Positions 1 to 7,963 of a stretch of DNA of 64,000 nt are shown in pieces. A program made the translations under genes and the position numbers. Every line of letters begins with the position of its first letter. Within the stretch, counting starts at the first letter, position 1. The stretch is from Ga0077555 sp046154645 (GTDB lineage: Bacteria; Pseudomonadota; Alphaproteobacteria; Rhizobiales; Hyphomicrobiaceae): assembly GCA_046154645.1 (NCBI GenBank), contig JBJXDZ010000004.1, positions 1 through 64,000 on the forward strand, in the 5' to 3' direction. The notes below the pieces were generated by a model. It had not been told where the DNA came from, did not search any database, and saw nothing but the letters and a program-made list of their open reading frames with translations.

Positions 1-735
1 CCACCCGACGCCAAGACCACCCAAGCCAATCCGATCACCGCAACGCTTGCAATCGTGGCGTCGGGTCGCGCCGTCCATGCGGAGGATCGCCAGAAAGCCC
101 GTGCCGGGCTTGACCCGACCTACGATCGCCCATTCCCCGATGGCCGACTACCTCTCATCCTTTTCGCCCGCCCGCTCCGTGGCGCTCCACCCGCCGGATC
201 GCGGCCATCGGGCCCCCGAATCGGCCGCCGGATCGGGCAAATTTTCTCTTGGGCGTCGGCTGTTGCGGCCGAAATGGCCGTCCCCAGCTCAGGCCGAGAT
301 ATCCCCGATTGCTCCAAGAATCGAGATCAAACCAGGAACATGCGGCAGTTTCGTTGCGTTCGAGACACAAGTGGCCCGTTTCCGCCATGTCTTCGGGCCT
401 TCGAGGTTTGCGCTGGCCCTGAGTCTCCACTAGAGCTTCTTGCCATGTCGAGTCGTGTGGCAAGACCCTAACTCTGGGTCGACGAACACAACCACGTAGG
501 AACGCGTCGGGGTCTTCCCCGTTCCAAAGTGGGTGAAGCGCAGGAAGCAAGCCCGGCGCGACACGCGAACTGCCACACCCCGTACTCCAGCGTTTGTATT
601 CGTGAATCGCGTTTTCGCGTCTCTTCGAGACGGCGCCGCTCACGCGCGTGCGTGCGGTCCCGCAGAGACACGAGAGCCAGCGCCGGGCAGCGCGTGCTGC
701 TTCCTGCATATGACTTGAAACTGGAGATAAACCAT
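1..735. other. gene-free stretch upstream of the porin
   Basis: No reading frame here has a plausible protein: all are arginine/serine/proline-rich, overlap each other on both strands and have no ribosome binding site. Around 97-120 there is a short palindrome-like run (CCCGTGCCGGGCTTGACCCG) of the sort found in intergenic repeats of Hyphomicrobiales. The final few hundred bases probably hold the porin promoter and leader, but I cannot place a -35/-10 pair with confidence. The first 60 bases could belong to a gene that continues off the left edge; nothing decides this. Confidence 0.5.
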
Positions 736-2115
736 ATGAATGGGGGACTGATGAAGACCAGTCGCTTCGCTCTCGCCGCGGTTGCGACCGCGCTGATGGG
801 CACGAGCGCTCTTGCCGCCGACCTGGGTGGTAACTGCTGCGCAGACCTCGAGGAGCGCATTGCTGAGCTCGAGGCCACAACCGTTCGCAAGGGCAACCGC
901 AAGGTCTCCCTGCAGATCTCGGGCTACGTTTCGCACCACGTCATGTTCTGGGACGACGGCGGCCAGTCCGACACGTACATCGGCGACGGTGGCAACTACG
1001 GCTCGCGCTGGCGCTTCAAGGGCGAAGCCAAGATCAACGCCGAGTTGACCGCTGGCTTCCTCTATGAATACACAGCCTTCGCTAACAGCATCTCGAGCTT
1101 GAACCAGCTCAATGGTGGCGATGATCTCGGCGCTTCGGGCGGCGGCACGGGTACTGGTGGCACGCCGGGCAACCTGGCTCTCCGTGACTCGACCGTTTGG
1201 CTGAAGCACAGCCGTCTCGGTATGGTCAAGGTTGGTCATGGCTCGACGGCCACCGACAACCTCGTCCTGATCGACCTCGGCGGTGTTGCCGGCGCGGCGA
1301 CCCCGGACGTTGCTCTCTACAATGGCGGCTTCATCCTGCGCCATGCCAACGGTGCTCTCAGCGGCTCCGCTGGTGCTCCGACCACCGCGGTGACCTGGAA
1401 CCAGATCATCAACGGTGGCGAGTCCTGGGACACGACCCGTCGCAACCACGTCCTCTATGAGACGCCAACTCTGCATGGCTTCTCGCTGCAGGCCGCTGTT
1501 GCGGAAGACAACTATTGGGACGTCGCTCTGCGCTATGCTGGCGAGTTCAACGGTGTCCGCATCGCCTTCGGCATCGGCTACCGTGAGGACACTGAGTTCA
1601 ATGCCCCGATCCAGTTCGCTGGCGTGGCACCGAACGCTCTCTGCAACCTGGACTGCAATCGCATGCAGTCGGCGTTCTTGGGCTCTGGTTCTATCTTGCA
1701 CACGCCGACGGGCCTCTTCTTGACCGTTGCCGCTGGCAAGCGTGAGCATGAGCGCGCTGAGTCGCTTCTGGGTTCTGTCGACAACCGCAATGCAGACGCC
1801 AGCTTCTGGTATCTGTCGGGCGGTGTGGCTCGGAACTTCTTCGGGATCGGTAACACGGTTCTGTTTGCCGAGTACGGCAATCATGAAGACGGTCTGCGCT
1901 TCGTCCGCAACGACGTGACGACCAGTGAAGTCACCAACTGGGGTCTGGGCATCGTCCAGAACATCGACGCTGCCGCCATGGAAGTCTTCCTCGTCTACAA
2001 GAACTTCGAGGCTGATTTCACGCAGAATACCGGCACGCTCGCCGCTCCTGTGCTGGTCAAGCGCGACATCCAGGACTTCTCGACCGTCATCATCGGCACC
2101 CGCATCCAGTTCTGA
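736..2115 (+). CDS. outer-membrane porin (alphaproteobacterial Porin_2 type)
   Basis: A general diffusion porin of the outer membrane. With the ATG at 736 the protein is 459 aa; GGAG at 723-726 sits nine bases before it. A second in-frame ATG at 751 is possible but its purine run is too close. Residues 1-27 form a signal peptide ending TSALA, followed by a short cysteine-containing helix (CADLEERIAELEAT) typical of this porin family, then the motif KGNRKVSLQISGYV that opens the first beta strand. The rest is rich in alternating aromatic/glycine beta-strand patterns and the protein ends GTRIQF, with the terminal phenylalanine expected for barrel assembly. The gene stands alone and is closed by a strong terminator, as expected for an abundant protein. 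Codon use is biased towards GCT/CTC relative to neighbours, consistent with high expression. Family call is firm; pore specificity is unknown. Confidence 0.93.
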   Translation: MNGGLMKTSRFALAAVATALMGTSALAADLGGNCCADLEERIAELEATTVRKGNRKVSLQISGYVSHHVMFWDDGGQSDTYIGDGGNYGSRWRFKGEAKINAELTAGFLYEYTAFANSISSLNQLNGGDDLGASGGGTGTGGTPGNLALRDSTVWLKHSRLGMVKVGHGSTATDNLVLIDLGGVAGAATPDVALYNGGFILRHANGALSGSAGAPTTAVTWNQIINGGESWDTTRRNHVLYETPTLHGFSLQAAVAEDNYWDVALRYAGEFNGVRIAFGIGYREDTEFNAPIQFAGVAPNALCNLDCNRMQSAFLGSGSILHTPTGLFLTVAAGKREHERAESLLGSVDNRNADASFWYLSGGVARNFFGIGNTVLFAEYGNHEDGLRFVRNDVTTSEVTNWGLGIVQNIDAAAMEVFLVYKNFEADFTQNTGTLAAPVLVKRDIQDFSTVIIGTRIQF

Positions 2116-2140
2116 TCGGGCTCTGAAGATAGGTTAACGG

Positions 2141-2167
2141 AAAGGGCGGCCTTCGGGTCGCCCTTTT
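2141..2167 (+). terminator. intrinsic terminator of the porin
   Basis: An eight-base perfect stem AAAGGGCG / CGCCCTTT extends inward through G-T, C-G and C-G pairs to a TTCG tetraloop at 2152-2155, and is followed by a T run. It starts 25 bases after the porin stop codon. The exceptionally stable C(UUCG)G cap fits a highly transcribed gene. Confidence 0.92.
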
Positions 2168-2451
2168 CGCTTTCCGGAGAGCTGCGGACGGGCCGGAGCG
2201 TGCTTACAAGTCGGCTCGTATGGCTGTCGGTCGCGCTGGAAATGGCCAGACTATGGCGGTTATCCACAGGGTCGGCTGGAGTTCGTACCATTCCGAAAAT
2301 CTGTTGCGACACCGCAACATGGCGAATTGATCACACGTCCACAGGATTTCTTCATTCAGCCTTTACCGTGATGGATACAGGCTTGAGTTTGCGACAGTTG
2401 CGTTGCATCTAGTGGTCAACGGCATGAGGGCGTCACGCCGCGGGGTTTGAA
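2168..2451. other. intergenic region, no gene seen
   Basis: No supportable coding region. It includes one perfect match to the DnaA-box consensus, TTATCCACA at 2260-2268, but no second box or AT-rich unwinding region, so no function is claimed. The promoter of the following small gene presumably lies in the AT-richer part near 2330-2400. Confidence 0.5.
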
Positions 2452-2814
2452 ATGATGAGCCGCTTGAAATGGTTGCTGGTCGGTGCTGTACTGGGCTTCG
2501 CAAGCTCGGGTGCGGTGGCGTTCCAGGAGAGCAAAGGTGGATCCGGTCCAGCCCCGCAAGGTGGCGCGCCGGTGGTGAAGCCGCTGGATACCCAGGGCAC
2601 GGGCACGTCGATCGATCAGGGATCGGGTGGCACGGAGATCCGTATTCCCGGCCTCGGACGCCTCGGCGTGTTACCCAAGTTCGATTTCGGCCTCGAACTG
2701 CTTTACGGCGTCAACGAGTCCAAGGACAATGAGCCCGTCGTTCGTCAGCCCGGCGCCTCGCCGCGCAACGACGATGATGTGCAGATTCGCGGCTCCTTGA
2801 AGCACCGCTGGTAA
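2452..2814 (+). CDS. small exported protein of unknown function
   Basis: A 120-residue protein starting with two consecutive ATG codons (2452 and 2455). Residues 1-24 form a signal peptide (basic start, hydrophobic core, GAVA). The mature part is low complexity and glycine/proline-rich up to about residue 65, then contains an ordered-looking stretch (IPGLGRLGVLPKFDFGLELLYG) and a charged tail. I do not recognise the family. It is followed after 28 bases by its own terminator, so it looks monocistronic. The consistent reading frame, signal peptide and terminator make it a real gene. Confidence 0.75.
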   Translation: MMSRLKWLLVGAVLGFASSGAVAFQESKGGSGPAPQGGAPVVKPLDTQGTGTSIDQGSGGTEIRIPGLGRLGVLPKFDFGLELLYGVNESKDNEPVVRQPGASPRNDDDVQIRGSLKHRW

Positions 2815-2842
2815 CGCGCGCCGGCGGCGTTGATGGAAGGGG

Positions 2843-2867
2843 AAGGGAGCGCTGGTGCGCTCCTTTT
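2843..2867 (+). terminator. intrinsic terminator of the small exported protein gene
   Basis: GGAGCGC (2846-2852), loop TGGT, GCGCTCC (2857-2863), then TTTT. The stem can extend outward with AAG pairing the T run. It contains the GTG at 2855 that would otherwise be the earliest start for the next gene, which argues against that start. Confidence 0.88.
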
Positions 2868-2887
2868 GCGTTTGCGGGACGGGAACG

Positions 2888-3655
2888 GTGGATGATCTCG
2901 GCGACCAGGCTCAGCTGAAGCGACCGCCCTCCGGTGAGGGGGCGCCATCGGGCCTGCCCGTGGCGGCGGCGCTGGTGCATCTGTTCACGGCCTCCGGCAT
3001 TGTCTGCGCGCTGGGCGCCACTCTGGCCGTCGCTCGCGGTGCTTATGTCGAAATGTTTGTCTGGCTGGCCGTGGCCTTCGCCATCGACGGGATCGACGGC
3101 ACCTTTGCCCGCGCTGCCAATGTGAAGGTAAGATTGCCGCGCTTCTCGGGCGAGCAGTTGGACCTCGTCATTGACTACGTCACCTATGTCTTCGTGCCGG
3201 TCTTGGCACTGCTGCAGGCCGGCATCCTGGCCGGCTGGTGGGGCTTTGTGCTGGCCAGCCTCATCCTGATGTCGTCGCTGTACCATTTCTCAGACACGGC
3301 CAGCAAAACCGACGATCATTGCTTCGTTGGCTTTCCGGCCATCTGGAACATCGTAGCGTTCTACTTGTTCGCCTTTGCGCTACCGGCTTGGCTGGCGAGC
3401 GGCATCATCTTGGGGCTGGTGGTGCTGACGTTCGTGCCCATGCGCTGGCTGCACCCCCTGCGCGTAGAGCGCTTGCGACTGGTGACGCTGGCCCTCATGG
3501 CGGCCTGGTTCGTGGCTGCGGCGGCCGTGCTCTGGTCCGGCTTCCCGGCCGGCATCTGGTCCAAGCTGGTACTCGCTGGGGTCTGCCTCTACGGGGTGAC
3601 ATTGACCCTGTCGATGCCTTGGGCCACACCCGGAGCGGGTCCCGGCAAGCCATAG
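2888..3655 (+). CDS. pcs: phosphatidylcholine synthase
   Basis: Condenses choline with CDP-diacylglycerol to give phosphatidylcholine and CMP in the inner membrane; this one-step route is characteristic of alphaproteobacteria and some pathogens. The GTG at 2888 is preferred (255 aa) because the earlier GTG at 2855 lies inside the previous gene's terminator hairpin. The CDP-alcohol phosphotransferase motif is complete with the longer spacing known for Pcs: D70-G71-x2-A74-R75, then G88-x3-D92-x3-D96. The preceding VHLFTASG and the following YVTYVFVP are hallmark Pcs segments. About seven to eight hydrophobic helices follow. Length matches the family. It is apparently monocistronic with no terminator visible after it. 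Confidence 0.93.
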   Translation: MDDLGDQAQLKRPPSGEGAPSGLPVAAALVHLFTASGIVCALGATLAVARGAYVEMFVWLAVAFAIDGIDGTFARAANVKVRLPRFSGEQLDLVIDYVTYVFVPVLALLQAGILAGWWGFVLASLILMSSLYHFSDTASKTDDHCFVGFPAIWNIVAFYLFAFALPAWLASGIILGLVVLTFVPMRWLHPLRVERLRLVTLALMAAWFVAAAAVLWSGFPAGIWSKLVLAGVCLYGVTLTLSMPWATPGAGPGKP

Positions 3656-3963
3656 GGACAGCCCTACAGTCGACGCGCTGCCCTTGGTGTATTTGGCATT
3701 GAGCACGCCGGCCCCCTGCGTTACCCCAACACGAACGTTGCCGCAGCAATCGGCGTCCCGGTCGCGCGTGCCCCAAGACCTATCGGGGTTGCCCCGTTGC
3801 GGACCGCGTGCTGATGGCCGGTCAACCATTATCCCCAGTTGGTGTGGACTTTGCTTCGGCAATGAGGGTTTTCTGGCCTAGGGCGGTCACGGCACAGCCA
3901 TATTCGAGCCCAGTGGATCGTCCAGAAGACGCCCAAGGGAATTCTTGATTGGGGCACGATGAA
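3656..3963. other. intergenic region, nothing recognised
   Basis: About 300 bases without a credible gene on either strand, and no clear terminator or repeat. It must contain the promoter of the following exported protein gene. Confidence 0.45.
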
Positions 3964-4347
3964 ATGAAGACTGGAACCTGTTTTGTTCTCTTGGCGAGCC
4001 TGGCAGCCTGTGGCGCGGCGTTGGCCGAAGGGCAGCATTTGAATGGGGATGCCTTGAAGCAGATGGTGGTTGGCAAGACCGTCGTGTTGAACACGCCCGT
4101 CGGCGGCATTCCCATCAGCTATAGCGGCAACGGCACCATGACCGGCCGTGCCAAGGATATGCAACTCTATACCGGTCGCGAGCGAGACAAGGGTGTCTGG
4201 TGGGTCAACGCCGATCAGATCTGCCAGAAGTGGGATACATGGCTCGATGGCCGCTCCTACTGCTTCAAACTGCGCGTTGATGGCCGCACTGTCCACTGGC
4301 GCCGCAATGATGGTCACACCGGCACGGCGACCATCGCTTCGAATTGA
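3964..4347 (+). CDS. DUF995-like exported protein
   Basis: A 127-residue secreted or periplasmic protein. The ATG at 3964 gives a clean signal peptide (MKTGTCFVLLASLAACGAALA). The mature domain runs from about residue 25 to the end: a segment LNGDALKQMVVGKTV, then the pattern W-W-x-n-C-QKW-x3-L-DG-x-YC-x3-R-DG with two cysteines that could pair, and an ending that reads DGHTGTA. This layout resembles DUF995-type proteins found in rhizobia, whose function is unknown; the family link is from memory and moderate. The gene stands between phosphatidylcholine synthase and an SDR gene with no clear functional tie to either. Confidence 0.75.
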   Translation: MKTGTCFVLLASLAACGAALAEGQHLNGDALKQMVVGKTVVLNTPVGGIPISYSGNGTMTGRAKDMQLYTGRERDKGVWWVNADQICQKWDTWLDGRSYCFKLRVDGRTVHWRRNDGHTGTATIASN

Positions 4348-4488
4348 GCGTGTGCGCGTCAACTGCGTGGGGCTCGGCTCGGTGTCCGTCGGCGCTGAAT
4401 GGCTGAGTCTCCGCTGAAGCCGTTGCGTGGACCGTCCTCTCTGTCGCACACTGCCATCCAGTCGCAGGCGACAAGGGAGTCCGTTCAG

Positions 4489-5388
4489 ATGGCAAGGTTG
4501 TGTGAAGGTCGCGTGGCAATTGTCACGGGCGCGGGGCGTGGTCTCGGACGCGAGCATGCGCTGCTGCTCGCCAAGGAGGGCGCCAAGGTCGTCGTCAACG
4601 ATATCGGCGCCAACGTTGACGGTACGGGACGCGATAACGCCTTCGCCGCTCAGACCGTCGCCGACATCAAAAAGCTCGGCGGCGATGCCATCGTCAACGG
4701 CGATGACGTCTCCAGCTGGGACGGCGCCAAGAACATGGTCGATCAGGCGATCAAGCACTTCGGCAAGCTGGATGTCTTGATCAACAACGCGGGCATTCTC
4801 CGCGACCGCATGCTCGTCAACATGACCGAGCAGGAGTGGGATTCCGTCATTCAGGTGCATCTCAAGGGAACCTTCGCCCCCTCGCGCCACGCAGCCGCCT
4901 ATTGGCGCGAGAAGAGCAAAGAGATTGGCGGCCCGGTGAAAGGTGCCATCATCAACACCAGCTCCACCTCAGGCATCTACGGCAACGTTGGCCAGACCAA
5001 TTATGGTGCAGCCAAAGCCGGCATCGCTGCCTTCACCATTATTGCCGCCCGCGAGTTGCGCCGCATCGGCGTCACCGTCAACGCGCTGTCACCGTCGGCG
5101 CAGACGCGCATGACCGAGGGCCTGCGCGAGCTGACAGCCGAGCAGATTGCGCTTCGTGACCCCAAATGGGTGTCGCCGACCGTCGTCTATCTTGCCAGCG
5201 AAGAAGCGAGCGATATCACCGGCCGTGTCTTCCAGGCTGGCTTCGGTCGCATCGCCATCACTGAAGGCTGGCGGCGCGGCGCCGAGGTCAAACAGGTCGC
5301 CGATCCCCGCGAGGCCGGGCGCCTGTTCCGCGAGATGCTGCCCAAGGTGCGCAAGAACTCCGGCATGGACGGCATGGAGCTGGACTGA
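4489..5388 (+). CDS. SDR dehydrogenase resembling the (3R)-hydroxyacyl-CoA dehydrogenase domain of multifunctional enzyme 2
   Basis: Probably oxidises (3R)-hydroxyacyl-CoA to 3-ketoacyl-CoA with NAD(P). Start at ATG 4489 with AAGGGAG ending nine bases upstream; 299 aa. The Rossmann motif TGAGRGLG is at residues 13-20, NNAG at 99-102, a serine cluster at 158-161 and the catalytic Y172-x3-K176. The long loop between beta4 and the serine (YWREKSKEIGGPVKGAI) and the REHALLLAKEGAKVVVND start are characteristic of the peroxisomal-type multifunctional enzyme 2 (HSD17B4) dehydrogenase domain. The next gene encodes a MaoC/hydratase-2 protein, the other half of that enzyme, so the two probably work in sequence on the same acyl-CoA substrate. 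Substrate chain length is unknown. Confidence 0.88.
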   Translation: MARLCEGRVAIVTGAGRGLGREHALLLAKEGAKVVVNDIGANVDGTGRDNAFAAQTVADIKKLGGDAIVNGDDVSSWDGAKNMVDQAIKHFGKLDVLINNAGILRDRMLVNMTEQEWDSVIQVHLKGTFAPSRHAAAYWREKSKEIGGPVKGAIINTSSTSGIYGNVGQTNYGAAKAGIAAFTIIAARELRRIGVTVNALSPSAQTRMTEGLRELTAEQIALRDPKWVSPTVVYLASEEASDITGRVFQAGFGRIAITEGWRRGAEVKQVADPREAGRLFREMLPKVRKNSGMDGMELD

Positions 5389-5528
5389 GTCCGGCGCTGC
5401 AACCGGGATCAATCCGCGCGCCCGCTATGACGGTGTCGGGAGGTCTCCTCCCGAGCGAGGCTGGCGGACGAAGGCCCCAATGTGATGGCGATGTCCTGAT
5501 ATCGATTGAATGATGTGGAGCACTGGCA

Positions 5529-6383
5529 ATGGCACTCAACTACGACAAGCTCATGGGGCTCAAGCGCACGGGCGACCGCTTCAGCTACACCGATCGCGAG
5601 ACCATGCTCTATGCCATCGGCATCGGCATGGGACGCGATCCCTATGACGAGAAGGAACTCGCCTACACCTTCGAGCGCGCCAAATTGAAGACCGTGCCGA
5701 CCTTGGCGACGGTGCTGCAGCGTGTCGCGCTCTTGAAGGACTGCGGCTACGACTACACCAAGGTGGTGCATGGCGAGCAGCGGCTGACCCTGCATCGGCC
5801 GCTCGAGCCCGAGGGCGAGATCATCGTCGACAGCCGTGTTCTGTCGGCCTTCGATAAGGGCGTCGGCAAAGGTGCCGTCATCAATACCGAGATGGCGGCG
5901 CGCTCGGCCGCTGACAACAAGCCGCTCTACACGCTGGTATCGACAACGTTCGCGCGCGGCGACGGCGGCTTCGGCGGACCCAACGGCGCCGGCCTGGAGC
6001 CGCACAAGATCCCCGATCGCAAGCCGGATCTGACGGCTGCTTCTGAGACGCGGCTCGATCAGGCTTTGCTCTATCGCCTGTGCGGCGATCGCAATCCCTT
6101 GCATGCCGATCCGGAGCTTGCCAAGCGTGTCGGCTTCCCAGTGCCGATCCTGCACGGGCTGTGCACCTATGGCACTGCCTGCCGCACCATCCTGCGCGAG
6201 GTGGCAAAGTACGATCACACGAAAATCACAGGGTTCGACGTGCGCTTCTCGTCGCCCGTCTACCCCGGTGAGACCGTGCTCACCGACATGTGGATGGATG
6301 GCCCCGTGGTGTCGTTCCGCTGCCGTCTCAAGGAGCGCGACGTCACCGTCATCAACAATGGCCGCTGCTCGCTGGCGGCGTGA
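5529..6383 (+). CDS. MaoC-like (R)-specific 2-enoyl-CoA hydratase
   Basis: Hydrates trans-2-enoyl-CoA to (3R)-hydroxyacyl-CoA. The protein is 284 aa, the length of a double hot-dog hydratase 2. The second hot-dog half carries the hydratase-2 motif with D187 and H192 (GDRNPLHADPELAKRVGF), matching the catalytic Asp/His spacing of human MFE-2, followed by the conserved ILHGLCTYG. The N-terminal half (residues 1-150) is the degenerate hot-dog that binds the acyl chain. It lies 140 bases after the SDR gene on the same strand, so the pair reproduces MFE-2 as two polypeptides. It is convergent with the next leftward operon, whose stop is 93 bases away. Confidence 0.9.
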   Translation: MALNYDKLMGLKRTGDRFSYTDRETMLYAIGIGMGRDPYDEKELAYTFERAKLKTVPTLATVLQRVALLKDCGYDYTKVVHGEQRLTLHRPLEPEGEIIVDSRVLSAFDKGVGKGAVINTEMAARSAADNKPLYTLVSTTFARGDGGFGGPNGAGLEPHKIPDRKPDLTAASETRLDQALLYRLCGDRNPLHADPELAKRVGFPVPILHGLCTYGTACRTILREVAKYDHTKITGFDVRFSSPVYPGETVLTDMWMDGPVVSFRCRLKERDVTVINNGRCSLAA

Positions 6384-6475
6384 TCTGGCGGTCTACGTAC
6401 TGAGCCTGGCGTCGGTGGGGGATCAAGGTGTCCCCGCCGTTCGCAAGGGCGGTCGCTGTCAATTGCGGCTGCATG

Positions 6476-7453
6476 TCAGCGGTCGTCGACCTCGGCGATC
6501 GACATGCCGTGGATCGCAAAGAAATAGAGCTTGAGCAGCGCCTTGTTGCCCAAGCGTTCGAGGCCACGGTAGGCGAGCCGTTCGCAGTCGATGTAGGCAA
6601 CGGTGCGATCTGTGGGCGGGGCGCCGTGGCACAGCACCAGGCGCGGGCCGGAACTCGCCGGCGCTGGTGGCCGCCCGCTGCGGCCGTCGACCACCTGCAG
6701 GCGACGCCCGCGCTCGTCGAGCCACCAGCCCCAGGGCTCGCGGACCACCGTGACTTCGCGGTCGAAATAGCCCCGCGCGAACTCCGGCAGGTCGTCGAAG
6801 GCACGCGCCAACCACTGGTCGAGAAACGCTGCATCCACGCTCTGTCGCCGCGCCGGTGGCAACGGCATGAGCAGATCCTTCTCGGCCATGAACGCGTTCA
6901 TGAACAGGCCGCTTTTCTTTATGGCGCGCGGCACGAAGCTGGTCGGCGCCACATGCACATCGCTGGCGATCGTGACGCCGGGCATCACCTTGACATCCAT
7001 CATCAGCCACACGCGATCCCCAAGCGTAATGCCGGCATAGGTGCTGGTGTAGCCCTGCACCGTCGGCATGGCGTTGGCATGAGTGTACAGGATCGAGCGT
7101 GGTCCGACGCTGCAGGCATCTCCCATGTCGACTCCAGCCGAGCAGTCGATCATGGCCAGCATACCCATGGCGTAGCGATCACCGGCACGAAAATGGCCTT
7201 TGGCCGTCGACGCGTAGATGAGGCCCAAATAGCTGATGATGGTGCCGCGGCCGACGCGAAACGCGGCGAGATTGAAGATGACGGCCAGCGGCGCGATCAA
7301 CGTGTCGTTGCCGATCTCGATTTTGTCGGCGACCAGCACGGCTAGCGGCGAAATCCGGCAATTGCGGCCGATCGTGTGCCCCATGGCGCGCAACACCCTG
7401 ACGCGCAGCCACGACGGCGCCAGCGTCAGCAGGAGCAGCACCAACCGCCGCAT
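6476..7453 (-). CDS. hexapeptide-repeat (left-handed beta-helix) acyltransferase
   Basis: A 325-residue protein. Residues 1-25 are hydrophobic and basic and may anchor it to the membrane. From about 28 to 190 there are isoleucine/valine-spaced hexapeptide repeats (IGRNCRISPLAVLVADKIEIGNDT and ITLGDRVWLMMDVKVMPGVTIASD, quoted here only as landmarks at roughly 28-50 and 145-168), the signature of LbetaH acyl/acetyltransferases. The C-terminal 130 residues form a separate region with WLARAFDDLPEFARGYF that I do not recognise. It is encoded one base after an acyl carrier protein gene, so the ACP is the likely acyl donor. The pair could make an acylated small molecule or peptide, but the acceptor is unknown. 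Confidence 0.8.
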   Translation of the reverse strand: MRRLVLLLLTLAPSWLRVRVLRAMGHTIGRNCRISPLAVLVADKIEIGNDTLIAPLAVIFNLAAFRVGRGTIISYLGLIYASTAKGHFRAGDRYAMGMLAMIDCSAGVDMGDACSVGPRSILYTHANAMPTVQGYTSTYAGITLGDRVWLMMDVKVMPGVTIASDVHVAPTSFVPRAIKKSGLFMNAFMAEKDLLMPLPPARRQSVDAAFLDQWLARAFDDLPEFARGYFDREVTVVREPWGWWLDERGRRLQVVDGRSGRPPAPASSGPRLVLCHGAPPTDRTVAYIDCERLAYRGLERLGNKALLKLYFFAIHGMSIAEVDDR

Positions 7454-7454
7454 C

Positions 7455-7694
7455 TCAGATGTCTTTGGCGCCGAGGGAGATCAGCAGTTTGCGGAATTGC
7501 CCGACGTTCTCGAGTTCGGCCGCCGCCTCAGGCTTGATGGTGACGCCGAACTTGCGCTGTACGGCCAGCACCAGCGTGACGTGGCTGAGCGAGTCCCAGC
7601 CTTCGATGTCCTTGGCCGTCGTGGCATCGCTGATCACCAGGCTGTCGTCGTCGAAAACGTCGCGGAAGACGGCCTGCAAGCGGTTCTCGCTCAT
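7455..7694 (-). CDS. acyl carrier protein
   Basis: A 79-residue ACP. Residues 33-38 read WDSLSH, with S35 the phosphopantetheine attachment site in the canonical DSL motif. Helix 1 (ENRLQAVFRDVF) and the acidic loop (DDDSLVISDATTAKDIEG) fit. The start ATG at 7694 has AAGGAA six bases upstream. The gene precedes the acyltransferase with a single base between stop and start, implying translational coupling. It is not the housekeeping AcpP, which would normally sit beside fabF/fabG; it looks like a dedicated ACP. Confidence 0.9.
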   Translation of the reverse strand: MSENRLQAVFRDVFDDDSLVISDATTAKDIEGWDSLSHVTLVLAVQRKFGVTIKPEAAAELENVGQFRKLLISLGAKDI

Positions 7695-7963
7695 GGTTTG
7701 TTCCTTTGGCTGAATGGGCGGCTGGTCTGGCCTCTATTGCCCATGTTCCAGGCGACAAAACAAGCGGTGACAATGCGCCAAGCCATGCGCATCCACATGC
7801 CTATGGCCGCCGTCGCTGCCGCAGCCGCAGCCGCGCCGAGAGTTGGTCCCCCGGTTTCCCGGGACGCAGCCAAGCCATCCCCACACGGCACCGGGCCGCT
7901 GACGGGTCAGCGGCCCATTGAAGCACTGCGCGCGACGGTTGTGATGCAGTCGCGAATGAAACC

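Noticed and set aside
1..735. Reverse-strand membrane gene running off the left edge
   Set aside because: One frame in the first 60 bases reads like a hydrophobic helix, but an in-frame stop lies just upstream and no start codon is convincing.
2260..2268. Perfect DnaA-box TTATCCACA
   Set aside because: Single site with no neighbours, no AT-rich unwinding element and no dnaA/dnaN/hemE-type genes nearby; a lone match is expected by chance.
2855..2887. Upstream GTG start for phosphatidylcholine synthase
   Set aside because: It lies in the loop of the previous gene's terminator; the GTG at 2888 is cleaner.
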